Positions 45,089-54,468 of a stretch of 64,000 nucleotides of DNA are shown here, in pieces. Below the pieces are notes generated by a model. It had not been told where the DNA came from. It made no database searches and saw nothing but the letters and a program-made list of their open reading frames with translations. Numbering within the stretch: the stretch's first letter is position 1; each line of letters starts with the position of its first letter. This DNA comes from an uncultured Eubacterium sp. (GTDB taxonomy: Bacteria > Bacillota > Clostridia > Lachnospirales > Lachnospiraceae), in contig CAJTVR010000005.1 in assembly GCA_910580075.1 (NCBI GenBank), positions 1-64,000 on the forward strand, given 5' to 3'. The translations under genes were made by a program, and so were the position numbers.

Positions 45089-45222
45089 TTGATGGCATGT
45101 CAATGAAAAGAACATAATTGGCACTGGTAAAATAGGAGAATGGAACAAAATTATATATTAGCAGAGGATACGTATAATATAGAAGCAGAACGCATTTTGA
45201 AGAAGATGTGTTCTGTTTTTTT
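45089..45222 (+). ncRNA. Possible small RNA with own promoter and terminator
   Basis: TTGATG (45089-45094), 18 bases, CATAAT (45113-45118) gives a weak plus-strand promoter. CAGAACGCAT (45186-45195) pairs with ATGTGTTCTG (45206-45215) before T7, a convincing terminator with no plus-strand gene upstream. The implied transcript is about 95-100 bases. A small frame from 45140 abuts its ribosome site and runs through the hairpin, so coding is unlikely. Confidence 0.35.
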
Positions 45223-45516
45223 ACTTTTTTCATTCTGTATATCAAAATGGTCTTATTTGAATGCAGTTTTTGGGAAATTTGTGGAAAATACACAAAAAAA
45301 GTATAAAAAAATAAGTATTTTCATATCAAAAAATGGAAAAGAAGGTAATTGCTTCTTTGGTGTTGTAAAATACTAAAATTTGATATAGAATACTTATGGT
45401 CACTATTTTAATAATAAATATAGACTAATAGAAGCTGACTGGGTTTTTAAAACAAGTATAGTGTACATGAGAAATAAGAATAGATCAAGAAATACATAGA
45501 TACTAGGAGAAGAAAT
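45223..45516 (+). other. AT-rich leader of polysaccharide locus
   Basis: AT-rich, gene-free. TATAGT at 45457-45462 with CTGACT 16 bases upstream is a possible weak promoter for the polysaccharide genes. AGGAGA lies before the first gene. No leader hairpin of note. Confidence 0.4.
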
Positions 45517-46941
45517 ATGATTGTAAATGATGACTGGAAGAAAACTGATGATATAGAAATAGATCTGGCAGACCTGCTGAAACAGCTCTGCATGCAGTGG
45601 AAACAGATTTTACTCTGTGCGCTGGCATTTGCCGTGCTTGCCGGGGGATACGGGTATGTAAAAAATAAAAGCACTGCTAAAGTGCAGAATACAGACGCGG
45701 TACAGGACATTGAACTGACACCGGAAGAAGAGCAGGGCGTCCAGTCTGCAGTGCAGCTTTACAGGGAAACCGCCGGACTGGAGCAGTATCTGGAAAATTC
45801 CCTGCTGATGCGGACTGACCCGTACCATAAGCACAAAATATACCTGCTTTACAGCATTGAACAGGCAGAATGGCGGGAAGTGCAAAAGATCACAGAAAGC
45901 TATTTAAGTTTTGTGGTAAACGGCGGTGCTGCGGATGCCCTGCAGAAATCCGGCAGAGAATGGGAGATGGATAAAAGCTATCTTATGGAAATCATGACGG
46001 CGTATCAGAGAGTATACAGTTTTCCGTTCCAGATTACAGCGGATGATGCCGCAGAGCGTGGCATACAGACGGAATCAGTTTTTTATGCAGAGCTGACAGG
46101 GCCGGATGAGAAGACGGCTGGGAGTCTTGCAGATGATATGCAGAAGGTGCTGGAAGATTATTCTGCAGCAGTAAGGGAGCGGGTGGGAAACCATAAACTG
46201 AAACTGCTTCATGCAGAACATTCTGTCACGGCAGATACCGGCCTGCAGGCCCAGCAGCACGACAGACGGACACAGCTGGCATCGAACCGTGCAAATTTAA
46301 AGGCAGCGGTGGATGCCCTGAATGACGGACAGCTGGCAGTGTACCACAGGGAAGCCGGGACAGAAGATGAAAAAACGGAAAAAGGCGCTGGCGGAAAAGA
46401 GAACGGGAAGCTGGATAAAAGCGGGATGCAGGATGCTTCTGCCGCCCTGGCAAAGTATATCATTTTCGGCCTGGCCGGCGGGATTTTTGTATACTGCGGC
46501 ATTTTCGGATGCCGGTATCTGTTCCGGGATACAGTGAAAAGCGAAGAGGAAATGAAAAATCTTTATACATTTCCGTTTTACGGCAGCGTTCCTTTTGAAA
46601 AACAGACAGACGGGAGGCTGGTAAACAGAATCAGGCTTGCCTGTCAGAAGCAGGGAATTACAAAGCTGTGTGCAGCTGCTGATTTTTCTTTTTATACATG
46701 GGAAAAAGAAGGCATGGAAAGCATTGCCCGGCAGCTTGAGAATTCCGGGATACATACCGTTATTGCGGATGATGCCGGCAGCAATACCGGCCTGTGGGAT
46801 ACGATGGCAGAAACAGGGAATGTGCTTTTGGTATGCCGGATCGGCACAACAACGCACCGGATGATTGATGATGCAATGAGGTTTTACAGGGAAAACGGCA
46901 TTTCCGTAACAGGAGCCGTAGCGTTTCAGGGGCACAGATAG
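45517..46941 (+). CDS. Wzz-like chain-length/co-polymerase protein
   Basis: A 474-residue membrane protein opening with the Wzz-domain pattern DDIEIDLADLLKQLCMQWKQIL and first helix (about 28-46). A long extracytoplasmic region with helical stretches follows to about 305, then a second helix (about 310-333). The cytoplasmic tail (about 340-474) resembles a degenerate CpsD/Wze-like kinase region (NSGIHTVIADDAGSN, NVLLVCRIGTTTHRMIDDA) but without a visible Walker A motif. It is the first gene of the polysaccharide locus and would control polymer length. The reduced kinase region is unusual. Confidence 0.8.
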   Translation: MIVNDDWKKTDDIEIDLADLLKQLCMQWKQILLCALAFAVLAGGYGYVKNKSTAKVQNTDAVQDIELTPEEEQGVQSAVQLYRETAGLEQYLENSLLMRTDPYHKHKIYLLYSIEQAEWREVQKITESYLSFVVNGGAADALQKSGREWEMDKSYLMEIMTAYQRVYSFPFQITADDAAERGIQTESVFYAELTGPDEKTAGSLADDMQKVLEDYSAAVRERVGNHKLKLLHAEHSVTADTGLQAQQHDRRTQLASNRANLKAAVDALNDGQLAVYHREAGTEDEKTEKGAGGKENGKLDKSGMQDASAALAKYIIFGLAGGIFVYCGIFGCRYLFRDTVKSEEEMKNLYTFPFYGSVPFEKQTDGRLVNRIRLACQKQGITKLCAAADFSFYTWEKEGMESIARQLENSGIHTVIADDAGSNTGLWDTMAETGNVLLVCRIGTTTHRMIDDAMRFYRENGISVTGAVAFQGHR

Positions 46942-46996
46942 AAAAACCGGACAGGTCTGCGGGAGTCTGAAGGCTGCACAGACAGAGAAGGGGACA

Positions 46997-47053
46997 TATG
47001 AATGCATGCGGGAAAGACATTATGAATGCATGCGGGAAGGAGCCTGAGATATG
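46997..47053 (+). CDS. Possible 18-residue leader peptide with repeated motif
   Basis: TATGAATGCATGCGGGAA occurs perfectly twice (46997-47014, 47021-47038). ATG 46998, about 7 bases from AAGGGG, reads MNACGKDIMNACGKEPEI then stop. Whether it is translated is unknown. It lies in the 294-bp gap before the CgeB-like gene. The rest of that gap is gene-free. Confidence 0.3.
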
Positions 47054-47235
47054 AGAGATATCGCGGGGCGGCGAAGCATGCCCTCTGTCGGATGCGGATA
47101 GATCAGAAAATATACAGATACCGGCTGTAAACATGGCAGGTTTTGAATGCCGTTATCCTGAATGTTTTATAAAGACGGAAATTATGCTGCCTGGCGGATA
47201 TGGCAGAAAGAATTATGAAAGGGGGAGCAGGGGAA

Positions 47236-48246
47236 ATGGAGGGCAGTTTAAACGGCAGGCGTGTGCTGCTGGTTTCGCTTTCTGGCTATAGCGACGGAAT
47301 CCTGAAAAAATTAAAAGAGCTTGGCGCTGAAGCGGATCTGATAGCTGACAAGCCGAATGACGGTTTTTTCTGTAAAGCGCTTGGACGGTGCCAGGCCGGA
47401 TTTTACCAGGAAGTGCTGAACTCCTATTACAAGAAGGAGCTTGCACCGTTAAAAAAGCGCGGCTATGATACTGTCATTTCTATCCGCGGCGAGTATACGC
47501 CGGTTAAGACACTGAAGCTGCTTAAATCGTATTACCCGGACAGCAGGCTTATTCTGTATATGTGGGACGGGCTGCATAAGCTTAACACAAAAGGGATAGA
47601 GACAAAATGGCCGTATTATGACAAAGTATATACTTTTGACCGCATGGATTATGAAAAACATAAAAAGGAATTAAACTTTCTCCCGCTTTATTATTATGAG
47701 GACTGCATTCCGGACAGGATGCCGCCAGTGAACAGCAGTCGGTTTAAATATGACCTTTCGTTTATCGGGACAGGCCATGACGACCGCATACGGATTGTGA
47801 AAAATGTGATGGAACAGTGTGAAAGCAGCGGGCTGCGCTGTTTTTCCTATTTTTACATGCCGCATCCGGCGGTTTACCTGAAAGACAAGGCGCTGAACAG
47901 GGATTTTAGGGGTGTTGCAAGATCAGATATCCGTTTCCGGAAGGTTCCGTTTCAGAAGCTGTACCAGATTTATGCCAATTCAAAATGCATCATTGATGTG
48001 GAGAATGCCGGGCAGCACGGTCTTACAATGCGCAGCATGGAAATACTGGGGCTGAAGAGAAAACTGGTTACAACAAACAGTGATATTGTAAACTATGATT
48101 TCTATCATCCAGACAATATCCTGGTTCTGGACAGGAAAAATCCTGTGATAGACACGGAGTTTTTTAAGACACCGTATAAAGTACTGGATGAAAGGATTTA
48201 TGAAAAATACAGTCTCAGCAGCTGGATTCTGGAACTGCTGAAATAG
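47236..48246 (+). CDS. CgeB-like glycosyltransferase
   Basis: A 336-residue cytoplasmic protein of the CgeB/DUF3880-type GT-B fold. It contains GRRVLLVSLSGYSDGILKKLKELG at the start, LYMWDGLHKL, and the C-terminal donor-site-like ENAGQHGLTMRSMEILGLKRKLVTTN. It probably transfers a sugar to the lipid-linked repeat. ATG 47236 follows GGGGGAG by 8 bases; earlier in-frame ATG 47200 has none. Specificity unknown. Confidence 0.8.
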   Translation: MEGSLNGRRVLLVSLSGYSDGILKKLKELGAEADLIADKPNDGFFCKALGRCQAGFYQEVLNSYYKKELAPLKKRGYDTVISIRGEYTPVKTLKLLKSYYPDSRLILYMWDGLHKLNTKGIETKWPYYDKVYTFDRMDYEKHKKELNFLPLYYYEDCIPDRMPPVNSSRFKYDLSFIGTGHDDRIRIVKNVMEQCESSGLRCFSYFYMPHPAVYLKDKALNRDFRGVARSDIRFRKVPFQKLYQIYANSKCIIDVENAGQHGLTMRSMEILGLKRKLVTTNSDIVNYDFYHPDNILVLDRKNPVIDTEFFKTPYKVLDERIYEKYSLSSWILELLK

Positions 48247-48278
48247 TAAATACAGACAGCAGCATGAAAGGAGCAGCT

Positions 48279-49139
48279 TTGAAGATACTTGTAACCGGGG
48301 CAGGAGGATACCTCGGAAAAGGGGTGGTAAAACAGCTTCTGGACGACGGGATGGAAGTTACAGCCACGGACATGAAAAACAGTTTTATAGATGCAAGGGC
48401 AGATATAAAGCCTGCCGATCTTTTTGCAGTAAAAGACCCGTACCGTTATTTCGGGCAGCCGGATGTCCTGCTGCACATGGCATGGAGGGACGGGTTTGTG
48501 CACGGCTCGGCAAGCCATATCAGCGACCTGCCGAAGCACAGCGCGTTTATAAGCAGCATGATTGATGCAGGAATCGGGCGCGTGGCCGTCATGGGCTCCA
48601 TGCATGAAATCGGCTTTTATGAGGGAAGCATTAATGAATCCACGCCCTGCAATCCCCAGAGCCTCTACGGCATCAGCAAGAATGCGCTGAGAAGAATTGT
48701 GGAATTAAAGTGCAGGGAGAAGAAATGCGGGTTCCAGTGGCTGAGAGGTTTTTATATCGTGGGAAACACGGAAGACGGCAGTTCTGTTTTTTCTAAAATT
48801 GCACAGGCCGTCCGCAGGGGGGATGCAGAGTTTCCGTTTACGATGGGGTTAAACCAGTTTGATTTTCTGGACTATGATGTTTTCTGCAGGTATGCTGCCG
48901 ATGCTGTGGAGCAGGATGAAGTTGACGGAATCATCAATATCTGTTCCGGCCGTCCGGAAAAGCTGGCAGACCGGGCAGAAAGGTTCATTGCAGAGAACGG
49001 ATTCCGTATCAGGCTGGATTACGGGGCATTCCCGGACAGGCCGTATGATTCCAGGGCCGTGTGGGGCGATGACCTGAAAGTCCGTATGGTGGAGAAGCGC
49101 AGGCAGAATCCGGACAGCGGGGAGGACAGGCCATGCTGA
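48279..49139 (+). CDS. NAD-dependent epimerase/dehydratase (extended SDR)
   Basis: A 286-residue extended short-chain dehydrogenase. TTG 48279 with AAAGGAG 5 bases upstream gives the canonical opening MKILVTGAGGYLGKG; the nominal ATG at 48264 lies upstream of that ribosome site. The active site shows MGSMHE and SLYGISKNAL with the Tyr-x-x-x-Lys pair. It would modify a nucleotide sugar for the locus. Overlaps the next gene by 7 bases, so translationally coupled. Confidence 0.88.
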   Translation: MKILVTGAGGYLGKGVVKQLLDDGMEVTATDMKNSFIDARADIKPADLFAVKDPYRYFGQPDVLLHMAWRDGFVHGSASHISDLPKHSAFISSMIDAGIGRVAVMGSMHEIGFYEGSINESTPCNPQSLYGISKNALRRIVELKCREKKCGFQWLRGFYIVGNTEDGSSVFSKIAQAVRRGDAEFPFTMGLNQFDFLDYDVFCRYAADAVEQDEVDGIINICSGRPEKLADRAERFIAENGFRIRLDYGAFPDRPYDSRAVWGDDLKVRMVEKRRQNPDSGEDRPC

Positions 49140-49723
49140 AAAACAGGTATTCATTTTCGGAATTTCTGAAAACGGCATATTCCCTGGTGCTTACAAAACT
49201 GACGCTGCCGCAGGCAAGACTGGTGCGCAGGCCGGTGTATATCCGGGGGAAAAAATCCCTGGGCGGGGCAGAGAACCTGACAGCCGGAAGGTTCTGCAGG
49301 TTTGACCTGGACGGGAGAAAGAAAACGCTTTACATCGGGGAAGGATGCGAATTCGGGGACATGACGCATATCGTCGCATTAAGGAAAGTCGTGATCGGGG
49401 ACCATGTGCTCGCGGCATCCAAATGCTTCATCAGCGATACCAGCCATGGCGTTTATAAAGGAATGATGCAGGACAGGCCGGGCGAACCGCCGGGAAAACG
49501 GAAGCTGGCAGCAGTTCCCGTAAAAATAGGAAACAACGTGTGGATCGGAGAGAACACTGTGATTCTTGCAGGCGCTTCCATCGGGGACGGATGCATTATA
49601 GGCGCTAACAGCGTGGTATGCTCAGACATACCTGCGGGCTGCATTGCAGCCGGGGTGCCGGCAGAAGCCATAAAAAAATATGACAGAAGAACTAAAAAGT
49701 GGAAAAAGATAAATGAAAAATAA
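49133..49723 (+). CDS. Hexapeptide-repeat acetyltransferase
   Basis: A 196-residue left-handed beta-helix O-acetyltransferase. Hexapeptide turns are clear from about residue 65 (IGEGCEFGDMTHI) to 180 (IGNNVWIGENTVILAGASIGDGCIIGANSVV), with the catalytic His in SDTSHGVYKG. It probably acetylates a sugar in the polysaccharide. Overlaps neighbours on both sides. Confidence 0.9.
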   Translation: MLKNRYSFSEFLKTAYSLVLTKLTLPQARLVRRPVYIRGKKSLGGAENLTAGRFCRFDLDGRKKTLYIGEGCEFGDMTHIVALRKVVIGDHVLAASKCFISDTSHGVYKGMMQDRPGEPPGKRKLAAVPVKIGNNVWIGENTVILAGASIGDGCIIGANSVVCSDIPAGCIAAGVPAEAIKKYDRRTKKWKKINEK

Positions 49724-50819
49724 AGTGATTGTGGTTTCCGGAATCAACCTGTTTGAAGGAGGCCCGCTGAGCGTATATAAAGACTTTCTGGATGCGCTGG
49801 TTTCGGCGGGCGTGGCAGCGGATAACTGGATAATCCTGTATGTGCATAAAAAGGAGCTTTTCGCGGATTACGAACAGCATGCCAGGATTGTGGAACTGCC
49901 GGAATCCAGAAAAAATTATCTGCGGCGTCTTTACTATGAGTATATCTATTTTGCAGGGATCAGCAGAAAGCATAAGATTGATTACTGGATATCCCTGCAT
50001 GATATTACTCCCGGTGTCAGGGCCGGGCATTTATATACCTACTGCCATCAGCCGGCACCGTTTTACAGGCCGGACAGGACAGACTGGAAATACAGCAGGA
50101 AAGTGTGCGCATTCGCCCTGCTTTACAGGTATTTATATGGAATCAATATCAGAAAGAATGACGCGGTGGTTGTCCAGCAGAACTGGATAAAAAAAGAATT
50201 CATGAGAATCTACGGAATAGAAAACGTGATAACAGCCAGGCCGGAAAGAGGCCTCAGCATGGCAGAAGCAGACAGCGGGAACGCAGCAGCTGCAGAAAAC
50301 AGGCCGTATATTTTTATATACGCCTCATACCCGAGGAGTTTCAAAAATTTTGAAGTTGTATGCGAGGCATGCAGGCGTCTGGGAAGCAGGCCGGATTACC
50401 AGGTGTACCTGACCCTTAAGGGAGACGAAAATCCGTACAGCCGGTATTTATACAGGAAGTTCGCAGACCTGAAACAGATTAAATGGCTGGGAATCCTGCC
50501 AAGGGAGGAACTGTTCCGCCGCTACCGGGAATCGGACTGCATGATATTTCCTTCCAAGCTGGAAACATGGGGACTGCCGGTAAGCGAATACAGAATGACG
50601 GGAAAACCTGTAATTTTAGCAGATCTTCCATATGCACATGAAACAATAGGGGAATATGGAAAGGCATGTTTTTTTAACTGCCGGGATGCGGAACAGCTGG
50701 CCCGGATTATGAGGCGGGTAATGAAGGGAACATATGTATTTTCCAGGCATCCGGCACCTGAAAAGCCGGATGCAGAAAACTGGACTGAGCTGTGTCATCT
50801 GATATTTAAGGAAGAATAG
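49713..50819 (+). CDS. GT4-family glycosyltransferase
   Basis: A 368-residue GT-B glycosyltransferase. The C-terminal donor domain has KWLGILPREELFRRYRESDCMIFPSK and the EX7E motif ETWGLPVSE. The start overlaps the previous gene by 11 bases. Cytoplasmic face, building the repeat unit; sugar unknown. Confidence 0.9.
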   Translation: MKNKVIVVSGINLFEGGPLSVYKDFLDALVSAGVAADNWIILYVHKKELFADYEQHARIVELPESRKNYLRRLYYEYIYFAGISRKHKIDYWISLHDITPGVRAGHLYTYCHQPAPFYRPDRTDWKYSRKVCAFALLYRYLYGINIRKNDAVVVQQNWIKKEFMRIYGIENVITARPERGLSMAEADSGNAAAAENRPYIFIYASYPRSFKNFEVVCEACRRLGSRPDYQVYLTLKGDENPYSRYLYRKFADLKQIKWLGILPREELFRRYRESDCMIFPSKLETWGLPVSEYRMTGKPVILADLPYAHETIGEYGKACFFNCRDAEQLARIMRRVMKGTYVFSRHPAPEKPDAENWTELCHLIFKEE

Positions 50820-50889
50820 ATGCAGCATGCGGGGACAACGGGCATAATCAGGCGAAGGATAAGGAAAGGGTATACATGAGGATGGAAAA

Positions 50890-51975
50890 TTGAGAAAGAT
50901 AGCATTAATTGTGGGGGATATTTCCCGCAGCGGAGGAACGGAAAGAGCAGCTGTAAATATGGTGAATGCAGTTTCTTCCAAAAAGAATAAATTCATTATA
51001 ATAAGTGTATTTTCGGCGGATGGAAGTACCCCTTTCTTTCAGCTGTATAAACAGACTTATATAGTAAATCTGGGATATAGAAAGCAGGAAGGTCTTTTGA
51101 GGTATGGTGTATATATGAAGCTCAAGAAAGATCTGGAAAGAATGATAACGAAAAGTAAAATTGATATTATAATCGGAACAGGACATCAATTTAATTGCGT
51201 AATTGCTCTTCTATCTTCCAATATTGCAAAAGCTGCCTGGGAGCATTTTGTATATGAGGCAGTTCCTTTTTCCAGCAGACTGATTCGAAGATGTTTGTAT
51301 TGGAAACTCAATAAAGTTATCCTTCTTACACATTCGGATAAAAAGAGATACGGATTTATAAAGAATGAAAGAAAGATAGTCATACACAATAGCAGTTCAT
51401 TTTGCTGCGATGAATCCGCAAATTTAAAATCAAATCGGATTATTATTGTGGGAAGGCTGGACAAAATCAAATCACTGGATTCAGTGATCCGGGTAGCTCA
51501 CATGGTGAAGAAAGCTATTCCAGACTGGAAATTTGATATTTTTGGTGAAGGAGACGAAAAATCGCACCTTTTAAGAATGATAAAAAGATATAAACTGGAA
51601 GGTTATGTCAGTCTGAAGGGGACAACAGATGATATAAAAAGAGAGTATTTAAATTCCAGCATGATTTTGCTTACATCTTTATTTGAGGCGCTTCCAATGG
51701 TGCTGGTAGAAGCACAAACGTGCGGGCTGCCGGTCATTGCATTTGACTGTCCGAACGGACCAGGAGAAATTATAACAAACGGGAGAAATGGTTATTTGAT
51801 TTCTGGCAGAGATGAAATAATGATGGCGCATAGAGTTGTTCAGCTTGCAAAAGATGATGCATTGTCAGCGCAGTATAGCAGGGCAGCAAAGACTGATTCA
51901 AAAAGATTTGCCTGGGAAATAGCAGTAAAGAAATGGGATGGTCTTTTTGATGAATTGCTGGATGCTGTGAGGTGA
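50890..51975 (+). CDS. GT4-family glycosyltransferase
   Basis: A 361-residue GT-B glycosyltransferase starting at TTG 50890 after GAGGATGGA. VGDISRSGGTERAAVNMV is the N-terminal acceptor-side loop; the donor domain reads IIIVGRLDKIKSLDSVI and has EX7E in EALPMVLVE. Composition from here onward is more AT-rich than 47-50 kb, suggesting the locus is a mosaic. Confidence 0.9.
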   Translation: MRKIALIVGDISRSGGTERAAVNMVNAVSSKKNKFIIISVFSADGSTPFFQLYKQTYIVNLGYRKQEGLLRYGVYMKLKKDLERMITKSKIDIIIGTGHQFNCVIALLSSNIAKAAWEHFVYEAVPFSSRLIRRCLYWKLNKVILLTHSDKKRYGFIKNERKIVIHNSSSFCCDESANLKSNRIIIVGRLDKIKSLDSVIRVAHMVKKAIPDWKFDIFGEGDEKSHLLRMIKRYKLEGYVSLKGTTDDIKREYLNSSMILLTSLFEALPMVLVEAQTCGLPVIAFDCPNGPGEIITNGRNGYLISGRDEIMMAHRVVQLAKDDALSAQYSRAAKTDSKRFAWEIAVKKWDGLFDELLDAVR

Positions 51976-51979
51976 CAAG

Positions 51980-53371
51980 ATGGATGACAGGTATGTGTGC
52001 AATCAGAATAGTTTAAGTTTGAAACATAGACAGGCTGAAAAGAGGCTTGTTTTTTTATGCGGCCTGGTGGGAGCAGCAGCTCTGGCAGCTGCTCCAATGC
52101 AGTACAGTCAGAATTTATGTATCTTTTTTCTGATACTTTTTTCAGCTGCTTTTATTTTATTTTTGAAATACGAAAAATTGAAAAATTATTTTAATTTTCC
52201 GGTTGTTTTTTCAATAACCTATTTTTTTGTATATTTTGTTTATCCTGTTTTTATTTATCCATATGATAAGTACCGTTTTTTTTCATTTGCTTTTGGATTT
52301 AATGAGAATGTCATAACAAAAGCGACAGGACTGGCATTGCTGGGATATATATCGTTTATGGCAGGTCTGATGCGGGACGGAAAAAAACATAGAAGAGTTC
52401 GGTTCATAGGCAGCTTTTCTCCGCTGGCAGACAAGTATAAGTCTTCAGATACCCGCTTTGTTACATTGCTTGTAATAATATTTACTGTAATCGATATTAT
52501 AAGGGTTGTTCAAAGTGGAAGTGAGAGACTATCAGGTGATCAGGGAGGAATATGGGGATATTTTTTATATATAAAAAATTGTGTTTTTGCAGTATCGGTA
52601 ACTATGCAGTTATGCTGTTTGAAAAAAGAATATGCAGCAGCTGTGAGTATATTTAAAAAGAATGCACTTTTATGGATAGTTATAATGACCGATATCCTCG
52701 TTTGTTTTGGAACAGGGAGAAGAACGGATCCGATTTTCTTATCGCTGCTTATCCTTGCTGGAGTTTTTCTGCATCGAAGAAAGTTTTCAATTTGGAAAAT
52801 GATTTTGATAGTGGCAGCAGGTGTATTTTTTATGAATATGATCAGACTTGCAAGAATGGAAGATGCAGCTGCTTTTTCATTTAATATTATTGATATGGCA
52901 CAAGATTTGATTCTTAATAACTATACGTTATATGTTGCATATGACTATGTTGGGGAAAATGGCATGGTGCCATTTACACTGATAGGTTCGCTGCTGAGGA
53001 TTTTTCCATTTTTACTGGGGATCACAGTGAGAATATTTGATATCCCATATTTTCATGTGTATTCAGCTTCTTTTTTCACCGTTTTGATATTGAAAGAGAA
53101 TGCAGGATCGTTAGGATTGGGTACAAATATAATTGCGAGTTTATATTTGGGAGCCGGATTATTTGGTGTGATTGCTGGTATGTATTTTTATGGAATGCTG
53201 GTAAAAAAATGCTCGCTGAAGGCATCTGAAAATAATCCATATAAAGTTTTACTGTTTTTAATATTAATGGGAGTGTCTGTGTATAATGTCCGGTCAGAAT
53301 ATTTCTATGCGGCCGGGCTTATGACAGTATCCATGGTGATGATGTATTTGTTCAGAAAAATAAGATTATAG
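51980..53371 (+). CDS. wzy: Wzy-like oligosaccharide repeat polymerase
   Basis: A 463-residue very hydrophobic protein with about eleven membrane helices and one larger outside loop around 290-340. The family shows little sequence conservation, so the call rests on topology, length, and position between glycosyltransferases. It would join flipped repeat units on the outer face of the membrane. An O-antigen ligase is an alternative. Confidence 0.75.
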   Translation: MDDRYVCNQNSLSLKHRQAEKRLVFLCGLVGAAALAAAPMQYSQNLCIFFLILFSAAFILFLKYEKLKNYFNFPVVFSITYFFVYFVYPVFIYPYDKYRFFSFAFGFNENVITKATGLALLGYISFMAGLMRDGKKHRRVRFIGSFSPLADKYKSSDTRFVTLLVIIFTVIDIIRVVQSGSERLSGDQGGIWGYFLYIKNCVFAVSVTMQLCCLKKEYAAAVSIFKKNALLWIVIMTDILVCFGTGRRTDPIFLSLLILAGVFLHRRKFSIWKMILIVAAGVFFMNMIRLARMEDAAAFSFNIIDMAQDLILNNYTLYVAYDYVGENGMVPFTLIGSLLRIFPFLLGITVRIFDIPYFHVYSASFFTVLILKENAGSLGLGTNIIASLYLGAGLFGVIAGMYFYGMLVKKCSLKASENNPYKVLLFLILMGVSVYNVRSEYFYAAGLMTVSMVMMYLFRKIRL

Positions 53372-53426
53372 TAAAACTTTTTCTATATCATGAATACAGA
53401 TGTAAATAAAGAGTTGGGAATAAGTT

Positions 53427-54449
53427 ATGCAGAATTATATAAATGCTGAAAATGGAAAATGTACGATGCCTCTGGTTTCAGTGGTCATGCCGTGTTTTAA
53501 CTGCGAAAAATATATACAGGAAGCAGTGATGTCAATAACGAACCAGTCATATCAAAATCTGGAAATTTTACTGGCAGATGACTGTTCAGTGGATGGTACA
53601 TTTAAAATTATACAAAGCATGGCAGAACATGATGAACGTATTCACATCATCAGACACTGTACAAACAAAAAAATCGTAAATACTTTAAATGAACTTGTGT
53701 GTAAGGCAAAGGGAAAATATATAGCGAGGATGGATGCAGATGATATTTCACGTCCAGACAGAATTTTAAGACAGGTGGAGTATATGGAGAACCATCCGGA
53801 CTGTTCTGTGTGTGGAGCAAATGTGAGGTATATAGCTGATCATGGAAAAAAATTTGAAAAGACTTCTATGCCAGAGGAGTATGCAGATGTGAAATATTTT
53901 TTGAAATTTTTCAATCCGGTTTTTCACCCGGTGATACTGGCCAGGGCAGAGGTTTTAAAAAATCATCCGTACGATCAGGAATATCTGTATGCGGAAGATT
54001 ACGAATTATGGTGTCGGCTTGTATATAAAAACGGATTTAATATTGCAAATCTTCATGAAGAGCTGCTTTTGTACAGAACATATTCCGGTCAGACAAGCAG
54101 TATACATCACAAATTACAGAATAAAATTGCGGCAGATATTCAGAAAATATACACCATGCAGAATGAAAGAGACGCTGACATACATCATGCAGTTTTTTAT
54201 TCCGGGCGGCATGGATGTACTGCAGATACTGTAAAGTATATATTAAGAATACAAAAGGAATTAAAGACAAAACCAGTGTATGCATCTATAGCAGCGGAGG
54301 CTAAATTGCTATCTTATCTTAGAAGACAGAGAAAAAATACCTTAATTTTTAGACTCCTGATGAGCCGGCTTGGAATCATGACAGTTATGAAGGATAGAAA
54401 GAAAAAAGAAATGAGAAAACGGGAATTAAAATATGATGTAAAAAGTTAG
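53427..54449 (+). CDS. GT2-family glycosyltransferase
   Basis: A 340-residue GT-A enzyme. PLVSVVMPCFNCEKYIQEAV opens the fold, LLADDCSVDGT and ARMDADDISRPDRI carry the nucleotide and metal (DXD) motifs, and AEDYELWCRL is the catalytic-base region. A basic C-terminal tail suggests membrane association. Confidence 0.92.
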   Translation: MQNYINAENGKCTMPLVSVVMPCFNCEKYIQEAVMSITNQSYQNLEILLADDCSVDGTFKIIQSMAEHDERIHIIRHCTNKKIVNTLNELVCKAKGKYIARMDADDISRPDRILRQVEYMENHPDCSVCGANVRYIADHGKKFEKTSMPEEYADVKYFLKFFNPVFHPVILARAEVLKNHPYDQEYLYAEDYELWCRLVYKNGFNIANLHEELLLYRTYSGQTSSIHHKLQNKIAADIQKIYTMQNERDADIHHAVFYSGRHGCTADTVKYILRIQKELKTKPVYASIAAEAKLLSYLRRQRKNTLIFRLLMSRLGIMTVMKDRKKKEMRKRELKYDVKS

Positions 54450-54468
54450 AGGTGAGGTGTTATTATAA

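Noticed and set aside
45140..45376. 78-codon plus-strand frame before the polysaccharide locus
   Set aside because: Ribosome site abuts the start codon and the frame runs through a convincing terminator hairpin.
46297..47007. 236-codon minus-strand frame over the Wzz-like gene
   Set aside because: Antisense shadow with Cys/Pro/His-rich composition and no ribosome site; the plus-strand gene has clear Wzz features.
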